Assembly (NCBI RefSeq): GCF_002915595.1
Contig: NZ_PQGG01000040.1
Location: forward strand, 1 to 64,000
Direction: 5' to 3'
Source of the DNA: Zhongshania marina
GTDB taxonomy: Bacteria; Pseudomonadota; Gammaproteobacteria; Pseudomonadales; Spongiibacteraceae
DNA length: 64,000 nt
This document shows positions 27,266-35,266 of the stretch, one piece after another (position 1 is the first letter of the stretch; each line of letters begins with the position of its first letter). The notes below the pieces were generated by a model. The model made no database searches. It was not told the origin of the DNA and worked only from the letters and a program-made list of their open reading frames with translations. The position numbers and the translations under genes were made by a program.

Positions 27266-28252
27266 ATAGAATTCATTATCAATATCAGCCTGCTAAGCCT
27301 GCTATTAGCTACTGCATTGGGAATCGTATTAAGCCGCGATCTACTTGCCGTGATCATGCTCAGTGGAATTTATGGATTCTTGTCTGCGAGCTTTTTCGTA
27401 TTAATGGACGCGGTAGACGTCGCATTTACCGAGGCCGCCGTTGGGTCGGGAATATCGCCTCTACTAATGCTACTAACGGTGGCACTGGTGGGACGCAAAG
27501 AAAAGCACAATCCCGGCCGAAGTATTCCCGCGTTAATATTGGTGACAATTACCGGTGCGCTATTAGTGATCGGCACGCTCAGCATGCCCGAATTTGGCTT
27601 TGCCGATGCACCAGCCAACACCCATGTGAGCCCGCGCTATATAGAGCAATCCGCTGACGAGATCGGCATTCCAAACATTGTGACCTCGGTATTAGCCAGT
27701 TACCGTGGCTTCGACACATTTGGCGAAGTGGCGGTCGTTTTCACCGCAGGTATCGGTGTTTTAACATTGCTGACGCTAAAACCTAGCGGCAGTCAATCGC
27801 CCGTGATCAGCGGTGCACACCAGCACAAAATTCTCCGCATCGTCAGTAAAATTTTAATCCCCCCCATTCTCTTATTTGCACTTTATGTGCAGTTTCACGG
27901 GGAGTACGGACCGGGTGGCGGTTTTCAGGCGGGCGTAATTTTTGCTGCAGGGATTATTTTGTACACAATATTTTTCGGCGTCGATCTCGCGCGGCAAGTA
28001 GTAAGCTCAGCCTTACTCAAAATCCTAGCTGCCTTCGGTGTATTGCTTTACGGATCAGTGGGACTGGTATCTATGCTTCACGGCGGTGATTTCCTTGACT
28101 ACTCGGTATTAGCAGAGAATCCGGTTACCGGCCAACATATCGGCATTATTATTATTGAGCTTGGTGTGGGAATCACGGTTGCCGCCGTCATGACAATGAT
28201 CTTCTACTGTTTCGCTAGCCAAGTGAACAATTCAGCGGAGACAAAGGAATGA
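27266..28252 (+). CDS. Fused DUF4040 (MbhD/MrpA C-terminal) and MrpB-type antiporter subunit, apparent AUA start
   Basis: The 328-residue product joins two parts. The N-terminal DUF4040/MbhD domain (LSRDLLAVIMLSGIYGFLSA, MDAVDVAFTEAAVGSG) corresponds to the C-terminal end of MrpA. The C-terminal MrpB/MnhB domain has QFHGEYGPGGGFQAGVIFAAG and HGGDFLDYSVL. Homologous N termini start just before EFIINISLL, where the codon is ATA (27266), seven bases after GGGGAGGA. An in-frame TGA lies at 27239, and no ATG, GTG or TTG occurs before a TTG at 27317, which would remove the first helix. AUA initiation, or a G-to-A change or read error in ATG, is the likely explanation. Confidence 0.82.
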   Translation: MEFIINISLLSLLLATALGIVLSRDLLAVIMLSGIYGFLSASFFVLMDAVDVAFTEAAVGSGISPLLMLLTVALVGRKEKHNPGRSIPALILVTITGALLVIGTLSMPEFGFADAPANTHVSPRYIEQSADEIGIPNIVTSVLASYRGFDTFGEVAVVFTAGIGVLTLLTLKPSGSQSPVISGAHQHKILRIVSKILIPPILLFALYVQFHGEYGPGGGFQAGVIFAAGIILYTIFFGVDLARQVVSSALLKILAAFGVLLYGSVGLVSMLHGGDFLDYSVLAENPVTGQHIGIIIIELGVGITVAAVMTMIFYCFASQVNNSAETKE

Positions 28253-28605
28253 CGCTACTACTTAGCCATTACAACTATTGGGTTGTTGTGACACTGATGA
28301 TGATCGGCTTTTTCATCGTGATTGCTCAGGGCAATCTGGTAAAAAAGCTAGTGGGACTCAATATTTTTCAGACTTCGGTTTTTATTCTGTATATCAGTTC
28401 TGGAAAAGTCACTGGCGGTAGCGCACCTATCCTGCAAGACGGAATCACGAGCTACTCAAACCCTCTGCCCCATGTGCTAATTCTCACCGCAATCGTTGTC
28501 GGCATCGCCACCACCGCCTTGGGACTTGCACTGGTAATAAGAATCAAAAAAGCCTACGGCACAATTGAAGAGTCCGAAATTCAGCAGCGAGACCATACGT
28601 GTTAA
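28249..28605 (+). CDS. Mrp/Mnh-type antiporter subunit C (NuoK-like)
   Basis: This 118-residue protein has three membrane helices and the MrpC/NuoK core NLVKKLVGLNIFQTSVFILYIS and PLPHVLILTAIVVGIATTALGLAL. Its ATG overlaps the preceding stop (ATGA). The C-terminal tail is charged. It is a homologue of complex I NuoK within the antiporter. Confidence 0.92.
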   Translation: MTLLLSHYNYWVVVTLMMIGFFIVIAQGNLVKKLVGLNIFQTSVFILYISSGKVTGGSAPILQDGITSYSNPLPHVLILTAIVVGIATTALGLALVIRIKKAYGTIEESEIQQRDHTC

Positions 28606-30074
28606 GCCATTTACCGATTCTACAAGTTATTCTGCCCCTGCTCGGGGCCCCTGCCTGTCTTATCTTAGGTAGGGGCAAGCTGGCATGGCTATTCGCCCTG
28701 CTTGTCAGCGCCCTCAGTTTTTGTGTCGCCGCCATTCTGCTAACTACGGTCTACAATCATGGCGTAATTAGCTATGCCTTAGGTGGCTGGCAAGCGCCGT
28801 GGGGAATTGAGTACAGAATTGATCTGCTCAATGCGTGGCTGCTCGTCATTGTGTCTGCCAGTAGTACAATTTCTCTATTAGCGGCACAGAGCAGTATTAG
28901 CACTGAGATTTCTTTAGAAAAGCAGGGTTTATTTTATGTAGCGTGGTTGCTCTGTCTCGCCGGTTTACTGGGAATTTTAGCAACAGGAGATGCGTTTAAC
29001 GTCTTTGTTTTTTTGGAAATTTCATCGCTGTCGACCTACACACTAATTTCCTTAGGCCCCAATAGAAAAAGTTTATGGGCAGCATTTCGCTACCTAATTA
29101 TGGGTACGATTGGCGCGACCTTTATCCTTATCGGTATCGGCCTCATGTATATCATGACCGGCACCCTCAATATGCAGGATCTCGCGCAACGGCTGCCGTC
29201 AGCTGGCGAGTCTTCTACGGTATTTGCCGCCTATGCGTTTATTCTGGTTGGTATCAGCTTAAAACTTGCGCTGTTCCCACTGCACCTGTGGTTGCCAAAC
29301 GCCTACAGCCAAGCACCATCGATTGTGACAAGCTTCCTAGCCGCCAGCGCCACCAAGGTAGCGCTTTATTTATTAATCCGGTTTACCTACACCATTTTCC
29401 CAAGTGAATTTAGCCAGTTCGTTGTACCACTGGCGGATATCTTTGTTGCCTTAGGCGTTCTCGCAGTATTCAGCGCGTCGATTGTGGCGATTTATCAAGA
29501 GGAAATAAAACGCGCTATCGCTTATTCCAGTATCGCGCAGATTGGCTATATGGTTATCGGCTTGGGGATAGGCGGTGTGCTGGGGCTGCAAGCGACCTTG
29601 ATTCATGTTTTTAACCACGCATTAATGAAAGCCACTCTATTTATGGCTCTGGCCGCAATTGCTGCTCGCATTGGCGCCACTACCCTAACCTCGATGCAGG
29701 GGCTAGGTAGAAAAATGCCTTGGACCAGCTTTGGTTTTGTTGTCGGCGGACTCAGCTTAATTGGCGTTCCCCTCACCGCTGGCTTTATCAGCAAATGGTA
29801 TTTGGTATCCGCCGCCGCTTTAACGGGTCGCTGGCCATTGGTATTTTTAATTCTATTAGGTTCACTGATTGCTATCGTCTATATATGGCGAGTGGTGGAA
29901 GCGCTTTACTTCAAACCTGCCGCAGATAACTCTCCCGTGAAAGAAGCACCAATTGCAATGCTGCTGGCTCTCTGGTTGCTGGTGTTAGGCAATGTTTATT
30001 TCGGCATTGATACTCGTTTACCGGTATCGATCAGCTCTGAAGCAGCGACAGCATTAGTGGAGGGACGCCCCTAA
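28599..30074 (+). CDS. Mrp/Mnh-type antiporter subunit D, copy 1
   Basis: This 491-residue polytopic protein of the proton-conducting NuoL/M/N family starts at GTG 28599 inside the C gene end. The antiporter core is present: FVFLEISSLSTYTLISLG with the conserved Glu of helix 5, LALFPLHLWLPNAYSQAP with the helix 7 Lys, and a lysine in IKRAIAYSSIAQIGYMVIGLG. About 14 helices are expected. It overlaps the next gene by one base (TAATG). It provides one of three candidate proton/cation channels here. Confidence 0.92.
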   Translation: MLSHLPILQVILPLLGAPACLILGRGKLAWLFALLVSALSFCVAAILLTTVYNHGVISYALGGWQAPWGIEYRIDLLNAWLLVIVSASSTISLLAAQSSISTEISLEKQGLFYVAWLLCLAGLLGILATGDAFNVFVFLEISSLSTYTLISLGPNRKSLWAAFRYLIMGTIGATFILIGIGLMYIMTGTLNMQDLAQRLPSAGESSTVFAAYAFILVGISLKLALFPLHLWLPNAYSQAPSIVTSFLAASATKVALYLLIRFTYTIFPSEFSQFVVPLADIFVALGVLAVFSASIVAIYQEEIKRAIAYSSIAQIGYMVIGLGIGGVLGLQATLIHVFNHALMKATLFMALAAIAARIGATTLTSMQGLGRKMPWTSFGFVVGGLSLIGVPLTAGFISKWYLVSAAALTGRWPLVFLILLGSLIAIVYIWRVVEALYFKPAADNSPVKEAPIAMLLALWLLVLGNVYFGIDTRLPVSISSEAATALVEGRP

Positions 30075-31546
30075 TGAATACAACTTCGCTTATTGACGTC
30101 GCCATACTCACGCCTCTTATTGCAATAGTCGGCGTACTTGCGTTCAGCCGGAAACCAAATATGCGCGAGGCGGTATCCCTCATCGCCGGTGTGATTCTTT
30201 TACTAGTCAATTTAAAACTGTACTCCAGTTTTAATCAGGGTGAAGCACTGTCTCGACACTGGTTAGAGATACTACCCGGACTTAATTTGAGCTTCAGAGT
30301 CGATGCCCTAGGTCTTCTTTTTGGCTTAGTGGCTAGCCTGCTCTGGCCGGTGACGACCTTATACGCCATTGGTTACATGCGCGGCCATAATGAGGATCAC
30401 CAAACTCGCTTCTACGTTTGTTTTGCGATAGCCATCGCAGCGGTAATGGCCATCGCCTACGCAGAGAACTTGTTCACGCTGTTTGTTTTTTATGAAGTGC
30501 TTTCGCTGTGCACCTACCCCCTCGTCACCCACACGGGTACCGAAAAAGCCAAACAGGGCGGCAGAGTCTACCTAGGAATATTAATGGGCACGTCAATTGC
30601 CTTTTTCTTGCCGGCCATTATCGTAACGTGGCTGGTAGCGGGTAGCTTAGACTTCCAACAAGGTGGTATTTTCCCTGAGCAAACACCTATAGCACTGCTG
30701 TCACTATTGTTGGTGCTATTTGTGTTTGGCGTCGCCAAAGCAGCGGTTATGCCATTTCACCGCTGGCTACCGGCGGCGATGGTCGCTCCTACTCCGGTTA
30801 GCGCCCTACTCCATGCCGTCGCGGTGGTGAAAGCTGGGGTATTCAGCTTGATCAAGATTCTGGTCTTTATCTTTGGCCTAGATACGCTGCAAGAAATACC
30901 TGCGACCGACTATCTCCTTTATCTAGCCGGCGCCGGTGTAGTACTCGCCTCACTAGTAGCACTGCGCCAAGACAATCTTAAAGCCCGCCTCGCCTACTCC
31001 ACCATTAGCCAACTCGGCTATATCACCTTGGGAGCCTTGCTTGCCGTTGAAAGCGGTGTAATGGGCAGCGCAATGCATATCGCGACCCATGCGCTAGGAA
31101 AAATCACCCTCTTCTTCTGCGCTGGCGCAATACTCGTGGCTAGCCACAAGAGTGAGATTAGTTCGATGACCGGTCTGGGTCGAAGCATGCCAATCACCAT
31201 GGCAGCATTTTTTATCGCCTCACTCAGTATTATCGGGCTACCGCCCACCGCGGGAACGTGGAGCAAGTGGTGGCTACTAACCGCCACTTTAGAGACCGAC
31301 CACCTGATTTTAATGGCAGTACTAATACTCAGCTCGCTGCTAAATATCGCCTACTTACTACCAATCCCGTTGCGCGCCTTCTTCCCAGGAAAACAAGCTG
31401 ACGCGCAAGCTACGGCTATTCACGAGGCGCCACCGGCGGCACTCATTGCAATATGCGCCACTGCGAGCGCATGCGTTTTGCTATTTTTCTTTCCAAACCC
31501 GCTATTTGAGCTGGTCTCGCAGATTTTTACCGAGGGAACGCCATGA
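30074..31546 (+). CDS. Mrp/Mnh-type antiporter subunit D-like, copy 2
   Basis: This 490-residue NuoL/M/N-family protein has SFRVDALGLLFGLVASLLWPVTTLYAIGYM in its N-terminal region (partly quoted), FVFYEVLSLCTYPLV with the conserved Glu, and AAVMPFHRWLPAAMVAPTPVSALLHAVAVVKAGVF, typical of MrpA/NuoL-like members. The DALGLLF segment and HxxAVVKAG motif suggest it corresponds to the N-terminal part of MrpA, which is not present as a full gene. It overlaps the next ORF start by four bases. Confidence 0.9.
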   Translation: MNTTSLIDVAILTPLIAIVGVLAFSRKPNMREAVSLIAGVILLLVNLKLYSSFNQGEALSRHWLEILPGLNLSFRVDALGLLFGLVASLLWPVTTLYAIGYMRGHNEDHQTRFYVCFAIAIAAVMAIAYAENLFTLFVFYEVLSLCTYPLVTHTGTEKAKQGGRVYLGILMGTSIAFFLPAIIVTWLVAGSLDFQQGGIFPEQTPIALLSLLLVLFVFGVAKAAVMPFHRWLPAAMVAPTPVSALLHAVAVVKAGVFSLIKILVFIFGLDTLQEIPATDYLLYLAGAGVVLASLVALRQDNLKARLAYSTISQLGYITLGALLAVESGVMGSAMHIATHALGKITLFFCAGAILVASHKSEISSMTGLGRSMPITMAAFFIASLSIIGLPPTAGTWSKWWLLTATLETDHLILMAVLILSSLLNIAYLLPIPLRAFFPGKQADAQATAIHEAPPAALIAICATASACVLLFFFPNPLFELVSQIFTEGTP

Positions 31547-31827
31547 GCCAATCCCAAGACTTTTTTGATCGCCCCGCAACACTGCGCCTTATTCTCAACA
31601 GTCTTTACGTAATTTGCGCGCTGTTAGTTGGCTTGGACTTTGTGATCCATCGGCACACCGAACACCCCTGGGAGGGCCTGTATGGCTTCTATCCTATTTA
31701 CGGATTTATCGGCTGTGTGATTTTAGTACTGGTTGCTAAGTGGATGCGCAAAATCTTAATGCGCGAAGAAGGCTACTATCAGCAAGCTCGCGAAACCAAG
31801 ACGGAGAATGCCAATGGTGGGGATTGA
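31543..31827 (+). CDS. Small membrane protein of the antiporter operon
   Basis: This 94-residue protein has two hydrophobic segments (about 15-33 and 46-66), a His-rich loop FVIHRHTEHPWEGLYGFYPIYG, and a basic then polar C terminus. I recognise no Pfam family with certainty. Its overlap with both neighbours (ATGA upstream, 14 bases downstream) shows it belongs to the operon, likely as an accessory subunit linking the D-type proteins. Confidence 0.8.
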   Translation: MSQSQDFFDRPATLRLILNSLYVICALLVGLDFVIHRHTEHPWEGLYGFYPIYGFIGCVILVLVAKWMRKILMREEGYYQQARETKTENANGGD

Positions 31828-33508
31828 ACTGCCGCCCTTCCTGCTCTTTTATCTAGGAGCTGTAATCGCCCTGCTTGGTGGCGCGACTTGGCGCGGCCCA
31901 GCAATGATTGTGGTCATTGTATTGAGTGCACTAAACCTCTGGCAGCTACCGGCGTTCTACGGCGTCGAAACGCAGTTAATGGGCATGGATCTTAAGCCCA
32001 TCCACATTGATAGGCTAAGCCTGTTGTTCGGCTATTTGTTTCATATTGCCGCGCTCATCAGCGTAATTTATTCCCTACACGTCAAAGATAAAATTCAGCA
32101 AGTTGCAGCCATGCTTTATGCAGGCAGTGCCTTGGGTGCAGTCTTCGCCGGTGATTTACTAACCTTGTTTGTTTTTTGGGAAATGCTGGCGGTTACGTCG
32201 GTCTTTTTAATTTGGGCGCGGCGCAGTGACATGGCCTACCACGCCGGGATGCGCTACTTGATGACTCAGGTCATCTCGGGAATGCTGCTGTTAGTGGGCG
32301 TCATTTTATATTACCAAGATCAGTCCAGCCTGATGTTTACCGAAATCGGCCTAGACTCCGTCGCCAGTTGGTTTATTTTTATCGCATTTGGCATCAAGTG
32401 CGCATTCCCGTTTTTCCACAACTGGCTGACAGACGCCTATCCTGAGTCGACACCGACGGGCACCATATTCCTCAGCGCCTTCACCACAAAAGTGGCGGTA
32501 TACGCCATGGCAAGGGGCTTCCCAGGCACCGAACTGCTGGTATATCTCGGCGCCACGATGGCCTGTTTCCCCATATTCTTTGCCGTCATTGAAAATGATC
32601 TGCGCCGAGTTCTTGCCTACAGCTTGATCAACCAGATCGGGTTTATGATGGTGGGCATTGGTATCGGCACCGAACTAGGTATCAATGGTGCCGTTGCCCA
32701 CGCATTCAATGACGTTATTTTTAAAGGCTTATTGTTTATGTCGATGGGGGCTGTGCTATACCGCACCGGCCGTATCAACGGCTCAGAGCTCGGCGGGCTT
32801 TATAAATCAATGCCCAAGACGGCAGTGCTCTGTATCATCGGCGCAGCGTCTATATCAGCCTTCCCGCTGTTCAGCGGCTTTGTTAGTAAATCGATGATCA
32901 TGTCAGCAGCACTCAAAGAAAATTTTGATGTGGTGTGGCTGCTATTACTGTTCGCCTCGGCTGGGGTTTTCCATCACGCTGGTATTAAAATTCCCTACTT
33001 CGCCTTTTTTGCACACGACTCGGGTATACGCTGTAAAGAGGCGCCTTGGAATATGCTACTGGCAATGTCTATAGCAGCCGCCCTATGCCTGACGATTGGC
33101 ATATTCCCAGAACTACTCTATCAACACCTGCCCTTTGCGACCGACTACAGCGCCTATGATGTGAGCCATATTCTCACCCAAACACAGTTGCTGTTTTTCT
33201 CGGCTTTGGCATTTGTTTGGCTAAATCTGAAAGGCCTTTACCCACCGGAGCTACCCTCAACCAACCTAGACGTCGATTGGCTGTATCGGCGTCCGCTTCC
33301 TCGCCTCATTAACGCTTGCGGCTCCATTGTGCGCCAGACAGATGAAGCTCTACGCCGTCGCATCGCCGTCATGGGCCGTACATTTGAGCAGCGCTTAGCC
33401 ACTCTTCATAGCGGCGACGGATTATTTTCCCGATCTATCTCAATCAGCAGTATGGTCGCTTTGGTCGTCACCATACTTGCCGTCTTGTTGGTTTTCCGAT
33501 TTTTCTAA
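31814..33508 (+). CDS. Mrp/Mnh-type antiporter subunit D-like, copy 3
   Basis: This 564-residue NuoL/M/N-family protein has LKPIHIDRLSLLFGYLFHIAA, FVFWEMLAVTSVFLIWARRS with the conserved Glu, FGIKCAFPFFHNWLTDAYPESTPTGTIFLSAFTTKVAVYAMARG (partly quoted; HNWLTDAYPEST is diagnostic), and LRRVLAYSLINQIGFMMVGIG. A C-terminal extension ends in a helix (about 540-560). ATG 31814 is chosen because GGAG lies eight bases upstream; 31808 would leave no spacing. It ends the nine-gene operon. Confidence 0.9.
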   Translation: MVGIELPPFLLFYLGAVIALLGGATWRGPAMIVVIVLSALNLWQLPAFYGVETQLMGMDLKPIHIDRLSLLFGYLFHIAALISVIYSLHVKDKIQQVAAMLYAGSALGAVFAGDLLTLFVFWEMLAVTSVFLIWARRSDMAYHAGMRYLMTQVISGMLLLVGVILYYQDQSSLMFTEIGLDSVASWFIFIAFGIKCAFPFFHNWLTDAYPESTPTGTIFLSAFTTKVAVYAMARGFPGTELLVYLGATMACFPIFFAVIENDLRRVLAYSLINQIGFMMVGIGIGTELGINGAVAHAFNDVIFKGLLFMSMGAVLYRTGRINGSELGGLYKSMPKTAVLCIIGAASISAFPLFSGFVSKSMIMSAALKENFDVVWLLLLFASAGVFHHAGIKIPYFAFFAHDSGIRCKEAPWNMLLAMSIAAALCLTIGIFPELLYQHLPFATDYSAYDVSHILTQTQLLFFSALAFVWLNLKGLYPPELPSTNLDVDWLYRRPLPRLINACGSIVRQTDEALRRRIAVMGRTFEQRLATLHSGDGLFSRSISISSMVALVVTILAVLLVFRFF

Positions 33509-33738
33509 ATTTATTTATTGGCACTCGCACACATGCTGGCGACGATTTGCAATCTAAACAGGGAGATGTGCGAGCACGCTACAGCGAAAACTATGCGGTC
33601 GCCGCATTAGTGATTTCAGTACTCAGCAATTCTCACTATTAATTGCTAGTATGGGTCTGACGTTAATCAGCCCCTCTTCTATCAATACATACCAGCTTAG
33701 ACCGAGGTGGCTCAAACTGTTTTTCGGAGCACTGCCCC

Positions 33739-33918
33739 ATGGGAAATCTTCTAACCATACTGGCCTTTTTATTTATTGCCTTGATTGTATTAGTACCAGT
33801 AATTGAAAAATTCGCCCCTCGGCCCTCACCGGAACAACAAGCTAAAATTAGCCGTTGGATTTTGCCGCTGGTCGGCTTGTCCTTGATTTTGGCGCTATTT
33901 AAATCTTTCATGTCGTAA
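33739..33918 (+). CDS. Small two-helix membrane protein
   Basis: This 59-residue reading frame starts at ATG 33739 behind CGGAG (about 10 bases). It encodes a hydrophobic helix (NLLTILAFLFIALIVLVPVI), a charged linker FAPRPSPEQQAKISRW, a second helix (ILPLVGLSLILALF) and KSFMS. Membrane topology and a proper ribosome site support it as real; an open frame on the opposite strand (33663-33911) lacks such support. The function is unknown. Confidence 0.65.
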   Translation: MGNLLTILAFLFIALIVLVPVIEKFAPRPSPEQQAKISRWILPLVGLSLILALFKSFMS

Positions 33919-33947
33919 ATTTCACTTCCTCAGAAGCGAGGCCGAGC

Positions 33948-34340
33948 ATGACCAAAAAACATCAACTATCTCAAGAGTTCTTAGTGCTCGGCCCAGACCA
34001 ATCGGCAACACCTGTCGCAGTCAGTCCGTCGCTATATCAAGATTTAGATTCGCGCTTTAATCAATTTAAGCAACACAGCCTAGTAGCCATGTATAGCTTT
34101 GAAAGTGACTGGGCAAGTTGGGAGATTCACCCTAAGGGTGATGAAATGGTCATGCTGATCGAAGGTGAAATCACACTGGTGCTGGACACTGCAACGGGCG
34201 AGCAAAGCCAACAGCTAAGCCATGCTGGCGACTATATTGTGATTCCTAAAAACACATGGCATACCGCCCGTACAAGTACCTTAGCCAAGGTTCTATTCAT
34301 TACCCCCGGTGAAGGAACCGAGCATAAATCAAACACATAA
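33948..34340 (+). CDS. Cupin-domain protein
   Basis: This 130-residue protein has a single cupin barrel: WASWEIHPKGDEMVMLIEGEITLVLD, with first-motif residues H..GDE....GE, and GDYIVIPKNTWHTARTSTLAKVLFITPGEGTEH with the second-motif His. It should bind a metal ion. The substrate is unknown. It follows the small membrane protein by 29 bases, so the two may be co-transcribed. Confidence 0.85.
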   Translation: MTKKHQLSQEFLVLGPDQSATPVAVSPSLYQDLDSRFNQFKQHSLVAMYSFESDWASWEIHPKGDEMVMLIEGEITLVLDTATGEQSQQLSHAGDYIVIPKNTWHTARTSTLAKVLFITPGEGTEHKSNT

Positions 34341-34656
34341 ATGCCGGCCCCTCCTGTCCTAACAGTAGGATGATGCCAATTGTTACAGCAGCTTCACTTG
34401 CATTTAAGAATCGCTCTCATTAGTATTTACCCCGTATTTCTCCACCCACGCTAGACAAATATCTAGGACGACCAAGCCTCGCAGCGTCATGCATCGGAGC
34501 CTTGAATAATACATACCGTCTCTTTGGCGAGATACCAAAACACGTTTTCTTAGCATCGGCTATTTGCTCGTAGAAGTACCTCCTCAATCGCAAAAGCCGA
34601 CACCCACTAAACGCTTAATCTCAAAAAAACACGCAAAAAGTGCTGGATAACAAAAC
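34341..34656. other. Intergenic region with a weak Fur-like sequence
   Basis: No gene is visible. AAGAATCGCTCTCATTAGT (34407-34425) resembles a Fur box mainly in its right half (about 10 of 19 consensus positions), and the genes downstream look iron-linked. This match alone is weak. Confidence 0.35.
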
Positions 34657-35202
34657 ATGATAAATGGACTTCTAGGTATTGCTGCCGCTATTGGTGGTAT
34701 CACTTGCCTATACCTCTCTTGGCAAAAGCGCCCCCAAAACCAAACTTGGTTAATGCCGATGGGATGGCTGCTGAATCTAGCGTCCTGTGTATTTCTAATT
34801 CGCGGCTACGGCGGCGAGTTTGGTGTCGCCTATGGATTGATGTTGCTACCACTACTGGCCTGGCTAATGGTGTTATTCAATTTAGAAATTAAGCGCAAAA
34901 ATCAACGGGCCACAGAAAATGTGGTGTTTGTTGTGCCTGCGACGCGGACGATGCTAAGACATATCGCGCTATTTTTTATTGTTGTTCCACTCTCCGGCGC
35001 GGCCTCCGCTTATATAAGCGTGGCCCTAGCTACATTCGTACCCTGGTCTAGAGTCAATGCCGTGGTATTAGTGGTGATGATCGCTCCGCTGGTGTGGGGC
35101 TTAGCGGCGTGGTGGGCCTGCGCCGACCCAACCCGCTACCGCCCGACATTGGGGATTAGCATTGCCGGACTCATCGGTGCCGCTATTGTGTATAGCCAGT
35201 AA
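34657..35202 (+). CDS. Hypothetical integral membrane protein upstream of PepSY protein
   Basis: This 181-residue protein has about six hydrophobic segments, first pair at 2-20 and 32-48, with LFNLEIKRKNQ as a basic cytoplasmic loop. It resembles in size and context the DUF3325/DUF3649-type proteins that sit beside PepSY genes in iron-siderophore loci, but I cannot confirm the family. The PepSY gene starts 64 bases downstream in the same direction, likely one operon. Confidence 0.7.
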   Translation: MINGLLGIAAAIGGITCLYLSWQKRPQNQTWLMPMGWLLNLASCVFLIRGYGGEFGVAYGLMLLPLLAWLMVLFNLEIKRKNQRATENVVFVVPATRTMLRHIALFFIVVPLSGAASAYISVALATFVPWSRVNAVVLVVMIAPLVWGLAAWWACADPTRYRPTLGISIAGLIGAAIVYSQ

Positions 35203-35266
35203 TTAAGTTTGTAGCCCCAAGTTTTATAACCTCTTTGCCATAACAAACTCAAAACAGAGCAGAATC

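Noticed and set aside
27229-27657. 142-codon open frame overlapping the start of the DUF4040/MrpB gene
   Set aside because: Its composition is basic and without membrane helices, and the other frame clearly encodes the conserved antiporter subunit.
33663-33911. 82-codon minus-strand open frame
   Set aside because: It overlaps the better supported 59-residue membrane protein on the plus strand and has no family features.
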